Of a stretch of 53,559 nt of DNA, positions 44,251 through 52,407 are shown piece by piece. Location: positions 1 through 53,559 of the forward strand of contig JANYDC010000123.1 of NCBI GenBank assembly GCA_025359965.1. The letters are read 5' to 3'. The DNA comes from Pedosphaera sp. GTDB lineage: Bacteria > Verrucomicrobiota > Verrucomicrobiia > Limisphaerales > SXQI01. Both the position numbers and the translations under genes were made by a program. Position 1 is the first letter of the stretch; the number at the start of each line of letters is the position of its first letter. The notes beneath the pieces were generated by a model, which made no database searches, was not told the origin of the DNA, and saw nothing but the letters and a program-made list of their open reading frames with translations.

Positions 44251-44777
44251 ATGCCTCAACTCATCAGCATGTTTCCGAACACCAACAAAGTTCGGCCCCC
44301 AGGCCAAGTGTCCATTCATCTTTGAAATTGACGCGAATTCTGGTTCCAGTTGATTTTTCTGAATGTTCGAGGAAGGCGCTTCAATATGCCATCCCGCTGG
44401 CGCGGCAACATCAGGCAGTTTTGATCCTGCTCAATGTTGTTGAGGCGGCCTATGCTGGAGGAGAAATAGCCGCTGTGGATTATATTCAGTTGGAGGCTGC
44501 AATGAAGGAGGGCGCTGAAAAAAAGCTTTCTGAGTTTGTTGTGCACGAGATTCCATCGGATATCTCCACCCAGAGCATCGTCCGAACGGGCCTTCCCTCT
44601 CGGGAGATTACCGAGCTGGCCAAAACCTTGGGCATTGATCTGATCGTGATTTCCACGCACGGTCGCACAGGGTTGAAGCATGTATTCCTGGGCAGTGTGA
44701 CGGAGCATGTGGTCCAACGTGCTCCATGCCCTGTCTTTGTGGTGCGCGAACGTGAACATGAAATCATTGCATCTTGA
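44247..44777 (+). CDS. universal stress protein (UspA family)
   Basis: The 176-residue protein has one Usp domain at about residues 29-170 after a polar N-terminal stretch. It shows ILVPVDFSECSRKALQYA at the start, LILLNVVEAAY, and the nucleotide-loop region VISTHGRTGLKHVFLGSVTE. The first Gly of the usual G-x2-G-x9-G(S/T) ATP motif is Ser here, while the rest is kept, so ATP binding is likely but not certain. The gene is translationally coupled to the cNMP-binding gene, and a stress or starvation role is likely. Confidence 0.9.
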   Translation: MNASTHQHVSEHQQSSAPRPSVHSSLKLTRILVPVDFSECSRKALQYAIPLARQHQAVLILLNVVEAAYAGGEIAAVDYIQLEAAMKEGAEKKLSEFVVHEIPSDISTQSIVRTGLPSREITELAKTLGIDLIVISTHGRTGLKHVFLGSVTEHVVQRAPCPVFVVREREHEIIAS

Positions 44778-44802
44778 ATAAAGGAAATAAAACGAAACCC
44801 CG

Positions 44803-45690
44803 ATGATTACACCAACCCAAACTAAAGGTCCGGATTGCGGTGACAAATCATCAGGAACAGCTTTTGGGTGCCCTCGTGATTTCCTGGGCAACCGGTTTGT
44901 CTACGCCACTCTTTCCCCTCGCGCACGAGGCCTTTCTTTGGGTGTCAATCTGAACCCGGATAAACATTGTAACTTTGATTGCGTGTACTGCGAAGTCAAT
45001 CGGGCGGAAGCTGGAATTGAGTCACGATTGGATATTCCGGTGATGATGGATGAGTTGGAACGCTCTTTGGTTATGGTCCTCTCCGGACGGATCCATGAAC
45101 AGCCAAGTTATCGGAGCGCTCCGCCTGAATTACTGAAGTTGCGCCACGTCACTTTGAGCGGAGATGGAGAGCCGACACTTTGCGGTGATTTTTTTGAAGC
45201 CGTTGAATCAGTAGTTCATTTGCGCTCGGGGGGGCGGTTTCCTTTCTTTAAATTGGTGCTGATCACCAATTGCAGTGGATTGGATCACCCAGATGTGGCT
45301 GAAGGAATAAGCCTGTTCTCGCCCCGTGATGAAATTTGGTTGAAATTGGACGCTGGCACGCAGGAGCATATGAATCGGGTGAACCGCCCCGACTATTCTT
45401 TGGATAAAATTCTTTCAAATATTCTGAGCGTTGCCCGGGTGCGTCCTGTGATTATTCAAAGTCTTTTTGTTTCCATTCAGGGAGTGGTGCCCTCGGCTCC
45501 AGAGATCGAAGCCTACCTTCAACGACTTCGCGAGTTAAAGGAGGGCGGTGCACAAGTTTCCCTGGTTCAGATTTATTCAGCGACCCGTCCCACGGCCCGT
45601 TCCGAGTGCGGACACCTCCCGTTGCGCATGCTCTCCGGCATTGCCCAGCGAGTGCGGGAAGCCACGGGTTGGAAGTCTGAAATGTTTTGA
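44803..45690 (+). CDS. radical SAM protein (COG0731-like)
   Basis: The 295-residue protein carries a radical SAM cluster motif, NLNPDKHCNFDCVYCEVNR (CX3CX2C, so it binds one [4Fe-4S] and S-adenosylmethionine). The SAM-domain elements LRHVTLSGDGEPTLCGDFFE and FFKLVLITNCSG follow. No extra Cys cluster is seen at the C-terminus. It resembles the small COG0731-type radical SAM proteins, whose best-known distant relative is TYW1, but lacks the flavodoxin half. The reaction is unknown. It begins 25 bases after the universal stress protein and may be on the same transcript. Confidence 0.82.
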   Translation: MITPTQTKGPDCGDKSSGTAFGCPRDFLGNRFVYATLSPRARGLSLGVNLNPDKHCNFDCVYCEVNRAEAGIESRLDIPVMMDELERSLVMVLSGRIHEQPSYRSAPPELLKLRHVTLSGDGEPTLCGDFFEAVESVVHLRSGGRFPFFKLVLITNCSGLDHPDVAEGISLFSPRDEIWLKLDAGTQEHMNRVNRPDYSLDKILSNILSVARVRPVIIQSLFVSIQGVVPSAPEIEAYLQRLRELKEGGAQVSLVQIYSATRPTARSECGHLPLRMLSGIAQRVREATGWKSEMF

Positions 45691-45729
45691 GGCGCCGCCG
45701 CCGTCCTAGCCAAGTCTTTTCCTATCCGC

Positions 45730-47022
45730 TCAGTTTTCTGAGTCTGGCCTCATGACTCGCGGAAGCACGCAGACCGCCCATATCATTGCTCCAGCCAGCC
45801 AGGACACCGCGCCATACAAGTAATGGGCTGATTGGAGCTGTGGGGCAAAATCTCCTGTGATGCGGGAGACAAGTCCGACCAACATTAATGCGGCGGAAGC
45901 GGTTAACCAAGCTTGGAATTTCTCCAGTCTATTGCGCGCTCCGCTGTGGCCGAAGACTACTCGTGTTGCGGTCCCTGTCGTTATTAACGCAAAACCACCG
46001 ATCAGCTCGACGTGCAACATAGAAACCCGCACGTAGGAAAACCAACCTGCGGCCATGATGCCTGCTGGTATGCAGACAAGACCAACTATTAGCTGCCATT
46101 GAGTCCCGCGCCAATTCCATCGCAGCCGTTCAAGGGGCACCTCGTAGCAGAGGTACGCGATTAGTGCGCCCGCGCGGATGGTGCCGGTGAACCTGTTCCA
46201 ACCCATGGATTCCAAAGCATACGTTGAGAGAATCATCCCGCCGGCGGTTTTGGCTATTAACGCTGAGCGTTTCCATTCTGGAGACGGCATTTCTGAGGCG
46301 GGATACGTCCGACGGAGTCCAAGCCCTAGGAACCTGGGTAGGAGAAACCCTCCCGCGCCAAGGATGCATAAGAGCACAAAAGCATGGTAACCCAGCAGGC
46401 GAGCGAGCATTTCAAGTGAGTCACTCAGTTCCCAGACCCGCCCTGCCAGATGCAGCACAGTTCCGGCAATCGCGCTCGCGAAAGAAAGCCCAACCAGTGC
46501 GAAACTGGGCGGAGGACGCCCATTCCCAGTGTGACAACGGTTTCTCAACATCCCAAACCACAGCGTGATTTCCCCCACGAAAAATAAATCCGCCGTGGTA
46601 TTCATGCCGATGGTGTTGGCCGCCACGTTTCCCAGCAGGAGTACTAGCAGTGAAAAGGCCTCACGCGCAGAGAGCGGTCTTGCTCCCACCAGCCGGGGCA
46701 TGGCTGTGCCCATAAAGCCAAATATGAATCCGCCGAAAAATCCCTGCACCATCAGTCGGGCATGGCTTGGCCCCGGATAATTTGAAGTCCATCCCAGCAG
46801 CATGATGGGCCAAAGCGCCACGCCTATGAGACCCGCCATTAGCGCAGTGGGAAAGAAGAGACGGAACGGTTCTCGATGCAAATCACTAAATGAGACCCAC
46901 CTTCGAGCGGGGAGTAGCGCGTCCTCGCTTCGTTTCTTTGCTATACTGGGGCAGCGTGCAGGCGGGAGAGGTACGATGATCTGAGTCGCTGAGGTTGGAT
47001 TTGATTGATCAGGTTTGTTCAT
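45730..47022 (-). CDS. NnrS family membrane protein
   Basis: The 430-residue protein has about twelve predicted helices and is of the NnrS type, found with nitric-oxide response and denitrification genes. NnrS homologues bind haem and copper and help resist nitrosative stress. Visible family segments are FRLFFPTALMAGLIGVALWP, ARLMVQGFFGGFIFGFMGTA with MPRLVGARPL, HAFVLLCILGAGGFLLPRFL, and the final HYLYGAVSWLAGAMIWAV. Conserved His residues (SHARLMVQGF, GYHAFVLL, LHVELIGG) may hold the haem. It overlaps the channel/TrkA gene by four bases on the same strand. No nir or nor gene is near. Confidence 0.9.
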   Translation of the reverse strand: MNKPDQSNPTSATQIIVPLPPARCPSIAKKRSEDALLPARRWVSFSDLHREPFRLFFPTALMAGLIGVALWPIMLLGWTSNYPGPSHARLMVQGFFGGFIFGFMGTAMPRLVGARPLSAREAFSLLVLLLGNVAANTIGMNTTADLFFVGEITLWFGMLRNRCHTGNGRPPPSFALVGLSFASAIAGTVLHLAGRVWELSDSLEMLARLLGYHAFVLLCILGAGGFLLPRFLGLGLRRTYPASEMPSPEWKRSALIAKTAGGMILSTYALESMGWNRFTGTIRAGALIAYLCYEVPLERLRWNWRGTQWQLIVGLVCIPAGIMAAGWFSYVRVSMLHVELIGGFALITTGTATRVVFGHSGARNRLEKFQAWLTASAALMLVGLVSRITGDFAPQLQSAHYLYGAVSWLAGAMIWAVCVLPRVMRPDSEN

Positions 47023-47957
47023 TTCGAGGCCGATTGCAGTTGGCGATTCGCCAATGATGCCAGGTGCTGCAACTGAAGCTTTGTGCCTAGAGCGATCAAT
47101 TGCGAATGTTCTTCAATAACCATTGCACCAAGAGGTCGACAGCTCCATTTTCCGTTAGAAGTTTTGCACGCCAGCACGGTTAAATCAAAATGGTGCTGCG
47201 TTTGCGCCTCTGCCAGTGTTTGACCCACAATGGCGGATCCCTGCGCGATTTGAATTTGTTCGAGAAGGAGTTCCATGCCGCTGGCATGTGACACTTCGTC
47301 AAGAAAATCTGCGACATCCGGACGCACAAGCATTGTGACAAGTCTGCGGCCCGCAATGTGGTAGGGCGGAATAACATGATTAGCCTCCGCCCGGATCAAT
47401 TTTGGCTCCGATTCCTCCACATCAGCACGAGCCACGATGGACAGCCCATGGTTAAGGCTGCGTGCAGTAAGGACTATGAACACGTTTTCCGCATCAGATT
47501 TTGAGGCGGCCACGAGGCCTCGCGCGCGGGCAATTCCGGCTTCCTTAAGTTTTTCTTCATGTGCGGCATCACCTATCACAGCCAGAGCCCCCGTTTCCTT
47601 TGCGCGAGCGATCTTCTCGAGGCTGAGGTCAATTACGACAAAAGGCAGGCCCTCGGCCTTGAGTTCCTCAACGACATTCCGACCCACTCGACCGTACCCG
47701 CAAACGATGATATGGTTGGCAATCTTAGTCAACATGCTCGTGCGTCTTCGATTTTCCCAATGCCGACGCCAATCTCCGGAGAACACCAGCTGGCCAAGTT
47801 GCGTTAATGCGTAAGCCGCCATTACCCCACCAGCTAAAATCAGCACTATCGTAAAAATCCGTCCCGGAGTGGAGAGCGGATGAATTTCTCCGTACCCCAC
47901 CGTTGCCAACGTGGTGACGGTCATGAAGAGCGCGTCTACAACCGCCTGCGCTCCCAC
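47019..47957 (-). CDS. potassium channel pore/TrkA-N protein missing its first membrane helix
   Basis: The 312-residue protein has the K+ selectivity filter TLATVGYGEIHPLS (about residues 15-28) and a membrane helix (IFTIVLILAGGVMAAYALTQ). A Rossmann-type RCK/TrkA-N domain follows (IIVCGYGRVGRNVVEELKAE with DLSLEKIARAKETGALAVIGD), then a TrkA-C domain ending near the C-terminus. Two-helix channels need a helix before the filter. Here the frame starts with a GTG at 47957 only 14 codons before it, and an in-frame TAG lies 14 codons further upstream. The intervening residues (FEINGGKEVNG) are the usual linker after helix 1, so helix 1 seems to have been lost. It may be a pseudogene or a soluble-domain subunit. 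Confidence 0.8.
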   Translation of the reverse strand: MGAQAVVDALFMTVTTLATVGYGEIHPLSTPGRIFTIVLILAGGVMAAYALTQLGQLVFSGDWRRHWENRRRTSMLTKIANHIIVCGYGRVGRNVVEELKAEGLPFVVIDLSLEKIARAKETGALAVIGDAAHEEKLKEAGIARARGLVAASKSDAENVFIVLTARSLNHGLSIVARADVEESEPKLIRAEANHVIPPYHIAGRRLVTMLVRPDVADFLDEVSHASGMELLLEQIQIAQGSAIVGQTLAEAQTQHHFDLTVLACKTSNGKWSCRPLGAMVIEEHSQLIALGTKLQLQHLASLANRQLQSASK

Positions 47958-48117
47958 AGCGCCATTAACTTCCTTTCCCCCGTTGATTTCGAAACTCTAA
48001 ACAACTAACCATAATCCCTTCCCGATTTACTGTCCGTCAATTCGAAGCAACCCCACGGGCTATGGCTTCAAGGATAGATTCCTGGTGTTCCCAAGGGATG
48101 AACTGGTTTTAGCTCGG

Positions 48118-48840
48118 CTAAACCATCTTCGAGAAAAAGTTGACTTTGCCGAGCCCGGAAAGGTTACGCTCAAGGACCTCAATATTGGCCACGGGCACGA
48201 TCCGGTCTTTTGCGCCATGGACCTTCACGACCGGAATTTCCAGTCGTGAGAGCTCCTGATGGAGGGCGGCCATGTCTGTTTTCAGCGCGGGCAACTCACG
48301 GTTGCAACTGTTGAGCGCACGAGGGAGAAATGCACGAATCAGCCGCCAGTTGGCGATGCGCTGGCTCCATATCGGTTTCTCCTGCCCTGGATCAATGCTG
48401 CCGCCTATCACCACAATACCAGGGACGAATTCAGGGGATCGAGCGCGGCTTTAAATTCGATAGCCGCTCCGTACGATTGCCGGATCAGGATGCATTTTGT
48501 GGGCTTTATGGTGTTGAGAACCAAGCCAAGGGCTGCAATTTGCTCCTTAAGGTTAAAGGGGAATGGGGCTGCGAATCGCGAGTGGAAAGCCGCTGCCTTT
48601 GCAGGACTGCATGAATGAAGACTAACTTGGTGTCGGCACCAAGTGTGTCTCGCCCATAAAAATGCTGAGGCCGTCCATTTTCTTGTGTAATGGTGGCTGC
48701 GCGCGCGCTTTGGAGCTTCGGTTCCATAAGGTGGGCACAGAGGACAACAGATGAAGAATAAAAACGGGGCAGCAACAACCATACCGGTGCCACCAAGACC
48801 ACCTTCCTCCCGTTCTCCATGTTGAAGTATCCGAGCGGCA
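48118..48840 (-). pseudogene. decayed alpha/beta hydrolase
   Basis: On the minus strand, pieces of an alpha/beta-hydrolase appear in different frames. First LVFIHAVLQRQRLST matches the oxyanion-loop region (normally VFIHGSPG), then KPTKCILIRQSYGAAIEFKA (nucleophile elbow GHSYGG, here with RQSYG). VLVIGGSIDPGQEKPIW and the C-terminal VVKVHGAKDRIVPVANIE with the acid Asp follow. The middle block with VDRPGFGxS is missing. At least two frame changes occur (about 48410 and 48600). It follows the NRDE-type gene on the same strand and seems to be a recently broken member of that cluster. Confidence 0.7.
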
Positions 48841-48846
48841 TGAGAG

Positions 48847-49572
48847 TCAAAAGTTGAGTTTAAGGCTCATGGCGGGCATTGAGGCCGTGCGGCAGGGTGC
48901 GCTGGGTGTGTATCTCATGGTAGCCGTATGGCGCGAAACCATAATTTCAGTATAGCTCACCGTTGCGGCGTCGGCGCGGTGCATGCAGGTGGAGTACGGG
49001 CCGCTCTCAGGGCCGTGAGAGCGTTGCAGTCGGCGAAGCCATGCCGCTGTTCCCACGGAACTTTGGCGGAGAGCCTCGCCGAAGGCCTTGGCACGTGATT
49101 GTTGCGCGCCAGCTTCGTCGAAACCTGAGGAAATCCAAGTGTTGGTTCCCCAACCATGCTGAAGACGTTCCAGTCGTTTTAAATTCCAACGCCACTCGAT
49201 TATGGTTCTGTCAGTGGAGAAAACACCAATCAGGCGGAATGGATTCACCCGGGCCAGCGACATATCGGCAAGCACCTCACCGACAAGGACGGATGAGTCG
49301 GAGGAGAGAGCGGATTTCACGACTTCGCCGCGACTGATTGTTTGACCAGAAACCCGATTGAGAACCGAATACCAGTTGATGAGCGCGAGTGTCGCGCCGC
49401 CATCGTTCACGCCGATCCATGTGCCTCCGCCCGGTTCCGAGGGAAAGAGCGTCTGACGGTCTCCCAGACGATGGAGCGCAGGCGGAAGGCCCGTCACGCG
49501 AGCCAGTTTTTCATCGCGGTTCATGCCGAGTACATAGCCTTTTTGCCGCGCGATGAGAGTAATGGTACACAT
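48847..49572 (-). CDS. NRDE/TANGO2-like family protein
   Basis: The 241-residue protein begins MCTITLIARQKGYVLGMNRD, with Cys at position 2 and the N-R-D-E motif just after, as in the NRDE (DUF833) family related to human TANGO2. Other typical parts are LFPSEPGGGTWIGVNDGGAT, ALINWYSVLN and VNPFRLIGVFSTDRTIIEWR. The Cys2 resembles an N-terminal nucleophile. TANGO2-type proteins have been linked to lipid or haem handling, without a settled reaction. The gene begins 5 bases after the DedA-ATP-grasp gene ends, so it is in the same operon. The C-terminus (about residues 205-241) is Met/Ala/Ser-rich. Confidence 0.85.
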   Translation of the reverse strand: MCTITLIARQKGYVLGMNRDEKLARVTGLPPALHRLGDRQTLFPSEPGGGTWIGVNDGGATLALINWYSVLNRVSGQTISRGEVVKSALSSDSSVLVGEVLADMSLARVNPFRLIGVFSTDRTIIEWRWNLKRLERLQHGWGTNTWISSGFDEAGAQQSRAKAFGEALRQSSVGTAAWLRRLQRSHGPESGPYSTCMHRADAATVSYTEIMVSRHTATMRYTPSAPCRTASMPAMSLKLNF

Positions 49573-49577
49573 ATGGA

Positions 49578-51239
49578 TCAGTCTGCGGGCGGATAGGTGG
49601 CGATTAGCGCCGTGGTTTCACGCCATTTGCGCCAGAGCACCGCAGGCGCGGTGGGTGGACAGCCACGCTGGCGGTTCGCCGCGCCGATGGCGAATACCAG
49701 CGCCCACTGGCGGAACAGGGTTCGATAAGCGGCTAAGAGCGAGTTGCGCGAGTCATAGATGCTCGTGGCTTCGGAAGCGGCGCCATTTAGCTCGATGATT
49801 TGGAACCCGTGGCCTGCCCGCAAGTCATCCGTGGTCGCAAACCGAATGTCGTAGCGACCAATGAAGAAGCCGTTGATGCGCTGGGAAATATCGTCAATCC
49901 GCCGCTCAAGTTCTTCAGACCACAAATGTGCACCGTCACGGAAAATGCAGCCTTGGGCGTGGTTGCCAGCTTCCACTAGCTTTAGCGTTTTTCCAACGGG
50001 AAGCACCTCCGAACGTCGCTCTTCAAGCCTGCCCAAATATTTTGAGGCGACAAAGCGGGCACGCTCATCGAGCCAGACCAGCTCTTCGATTGTGCGCTGT
50101 CCGTCCCCGGTGATTGTCGGAAAGATCTTCTCCGTAATGGCAAAGATGTGTCCACGAGCCTCATGTGGAAACCGGTAATAGAACACGCCGATTTCCTGGG
50201 GGCCGGGAGCATAACGCTGCAAAACAAGCGGAGTGGTAGTCTCTTGTAAATAGACGGCAGCTTGTTCAGGGGATCTGATCAGTTTCACGCCTACACCGCG
50301 CTGGCCCACATCTGGTTTAAGGATGTATGGATAATCAAGCTGGTGCTGCTGGCGCAGGCTTTCGAGGGAAAGGAGGCGTTGGGAAGGCGTTACTCCTGCG
50401 AGCAAGCAAGCCTCGGCTGTAAACTCAGGGCTGGTCGAATGAAGGTCGCGCAGCGTGGCAATTTTCGATTCGCCGACAAAACCGCCGGAGAAAATGCCGG
50501 GGTTTGCTGCGGTCGGGAGAGTGATGCAGCGGTAACGAATAGCGAGACGGACGTAATTAAGCGCGACCGGAAGGTAGAACAGCCACGACGGCCAAAACTC
50601 CCAGCGAGTGCAGCGGCCGAATGCTGAGCGGAAGCGCCGGCGAACGTTCACCTGGCTGAGCTTGCCCAGAAGCCGAATCGTGAACACGAGCACGGTGACG
50701 AGCAGCAAGATGGCTAAACCGCCAGAGTCCCAGCGTTTAAGCCAGTGCAACAACTCAGACCCAAACGCCCGTGCGAACAGGAATATGGTGACGGTCCAGA
50801 CCGCCACCGCTATTCCCGTTGTCCATAGAAATCTGCCGAATGGAAGGCGCAGAAACCCAGCAGCGAGATAAGTCGGGAGCCGAGTGCCGGGAACGAAGCG
50901 ACTGCTAAGCAGAAGCCAAGTGCCTCTGACGGCGAACCATTGCTCGCTTTTTGCCACTGTTAAGGGATCGAAAAACCGCTTCGCCCATGAGTGTTGCAAC
51001 AACGGCCTTCCGAAGCCGCGCGCGAGCAGATACAACAGCGCGTCTCCAAGCCAGATACCGAGGAACACTCCCAGAAAACTGGCCTGCCAGCTCAGGTGGC
51101 CTGCGGCCGCCAAAAGCGCCGCGCTAACTGTCGGCAAATCTTCCTGAACGAAGGTGAGCAGGCCGAGGGTCAGGGCTTGAGTGACTGGCATCCATTCAAG
51201 GAAGCCCAGAGGAAGCCAGCCCGGCGATAGATTTGTCAT
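49578..51239 (-). CDS. DedA membrane domain fused to an ATP-grasp ligase domain
   Basis: The 553-residue protein has two parts. Residues about 1-205 are a DedA/SNARE-associated (VTT) membrane domain: FVQEDLPTVSAALLAAAGHL, WLGDALLYLLARGFGRPLL, and the conserved SRFVPGTRLPTYLAAGFL with the Arg and Pro typical of DedA transporters. Residues about 290-520 are an ATP-grasp domain: YPYILKPDVGQRGVGVKLI (nucleotide loop), GPQEIGVFYYRF, FPTITGDGQRTIEELVW, and the Mg/ATP end GFFIGRYDIRFAT with FQIIELNGAASEATS. DedA proteins include undecaprenyl-phosphate and phospholipid flippases. ATP-grasp ligases join a carboxylate to an amine or thiol. The fusion suggests modification of a lipid-linked or membrane substrate (inference); the substrate is unknown. 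Confidence 0.88.
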   Translation of the reverse strand: MTNLSPGWLPLGFLEWMPVTQALTLGLLTFVQEDLPTVSAALLAAAGHLSWQASFLGVFLGIWLGDALLYLLARGFGRPLLQHSWAKRFFDPLTVAKSEQWFAVRGTWLLLSSRFVPGTRLPTYLAAGFLRLPFGRFLWTTGIAVAVWTVTIFLFARAFGSELLHWLKRWDSGGLAILLLVTVLVFTIRLLGKLSQVNVRRRFRSAFGRCTRWEFWPSWLFYLPVALNYVRLAIRYRCITLPTAANPGIFSGGFVGESKIATLRDLHSTSPEFTAEACLLAGVTPSQRLLSLESLRQQHQLDYPYILKPDVGQRGVGVKLIRSPEQAAVYLQETTTPLVLQRYAPGPQEIGVFYYRFPHEARGHIFAITEKIFPTITGDGQRTIEELVWLDERARFVASKYLGRLEERRSEVLPVGKTLKLVEAGNHAQGCIFRDGAHLWSEELERRIDDISQRINGFFIGRYDIRFATTDDLRAGHGFQIIELNGAASEATSIYDSRNSLLAAYRTLFRQWALVFAIGAANRQRGCPPTAPAVLWRKWRETTALIATYPPAD

Positions 51240-51261
51240 GGGGTTTGGTTGGTTGCCAAGC

Positions 51262-51924
51262 TCACTTCAGCTCGGTGGCCTTCTGATGCGCAACAGTGGA
51301 GGGAGCGACACCAAAATGTTCGGGCAGCCTGGCGTCCAGCAGTCGCGCCATCACCGAGATCAGCGCATAGTGGTGGATGGTGTGCGCGATGGAATAAACC
51401 ATTTCTCGCCCAAAAGTAGAACCGGTAACGGGTGAATCGCCGTGCGCGTAACTGACTTCGCAGCGTGCCCGAACCCGAGTGTGAAGAGCCTCCGGGGGCA
51501 GCCGTCCGATTTGGGCGCGAATCTGACGGGTAAGCTTGAGTGCAAAGTCCGGCTGCGACTCGATGCGGACGTCGCGTTCGCGATGGTCATAATCTACCTC
51601 GTACTCGTCAAGGCTCCGCAGCAGACTGGTGAAATGGTCGAGGCAATGCCGGTAATGGCCGCCTATGCTCACGTTGAAGGCCATTGGAACCCGACAGGTG
51701 TAGCTTTCTGGAGAAAGTGTGCGAAGCAAATCCTCCCCTTGCGCTAGGATTGCAACGGCGGCGATCACGATGCGGCGCCCATCATCAAAATCGTCCGCCA
51801 CACCAACCGACGACCGGAGGACGCTGGGCAGCCAATTGGTGTTCCGAGGCGGGCCCGGATTTATGGCGTTGCCCTTTTTGATCGTCGTCTCGTCGGGAAT
51901 AGGGGTTGGATTAGTCTGGGTCAT
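51262..51924 (-). CDS. DinB family protein
   Basis: The 220-residue protein is a DinB/YfiT-type four-helix bundle. It shows ILAQGEDLLRTLSPESYTCR, VSIGGHYRHCLDHFTSLLR and MVYSIAHTIHHYALISVM. The three metal-ligand His positions of DinB (one in HYRH, two in HTIHH) are present, so it is likely a metal-binding, thiol-transferase-like member. I start at the ATG at 51924, 21 bases after doxX; an ATG upstream lies inside doxX. The function of this family is mostly unknown; some are mycothiol- or bacillithiol-dependent transferases. Confidence 0.85.
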   Translation of the reverse strand: MTQTNPTPIPDETTIKKGNAINPGPPRNTNWLPSVLRSSVGVADDFDDGRRIVIAAVAILAQGEDLLRTLSPESYTCRVPMAFNVSIGGHYRHCLDHFTSLLRSLDEYEVDYDHRERDVRIESQPDFALKLTRQIRAQIGRLPPEALHTRVRARCEVSYAHGDSPVTGSTFGREMVYSIAHTIHHYALISVMARLLDARLPEHFGVAPSTVAHQKATELK

Positions 51925-51944
51925 ATGGAAATTGAGTTGTGGTT

Positions 51945-52388
51945 TTAGTGCCCGCAACCCTTGGTCGCGCAGCTCAATTCATGCATGGGGACGAAGAGGT
52001 GGCCGAGCAAAGGAATTTGACTGCGACGTATGACGAGGATGGCCGCGCTGCATCCGAAAACGGTCACCGCCAACGCGAATAACAAACCGCCATCTTCCTG
52101 TACCACTAGGCCGAGCTTGGCCAGATGGCTCCCGATTGCTCCGGTCATCAGGCCCAGAGAAAGCAATGCCCCAAGCATAACGGTTCGCGGCGCCAGCAGG
52201 AACAGCACCGCAACAAGCTCGGCGCAACCCACTGCGACTCGGCCCCACGGTTCCACGCCGAGCATCGTGAAGATGTATTTGGATTCCTCCGCACCACTGA
52301 ACTTGAAGAATAATGTCTGCGCGAGAATCACGGCGGCAACAAGCTGAAGGGTCCAACTTGCGATATTTTTGGTTTTGCACATATTCAT
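51945..52388 (-). CDS. DoxX family membrane protein
   Basis: The protein has about 147 residues and four predicted helices, beginning MNMCKTKNIASWTLQLVAAV. The DoxX-like sequence VILAQTLFFKFSGAEESKYI, VAVGCAELVAVLFLLAP and ALLSLGLMTGAIGSHLAKLG is visible. DoxX proteins form membrane subunits of terminal oxidases or thiosulfate-quinone oxidoreductases, or associate with thiol-redox proteins. The tail contains CATKGCGH. I start at the ATG at 52388, 20 bases past the redoxin-YHS stop; the open frame upstream of it lies within that gene. Confidence 0.85.
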   Translation of the reverse strand: MNMCKTKNIASWTLQLVAAVILAQTLFFKFSGAEESKYIFTMLGVEPWGRVAVGCAELVAVLFLLAPRTVMLGALLSLGLMTGAIGSHLAKLGLVVQEDGGLLFALAVTVFGCSAAILVIRRSQIPLLGHLFVPMHELSCATKGCGH

Positions 52389-52407
52389 AGGTTCTTGGCT
52401 TAAGCGT

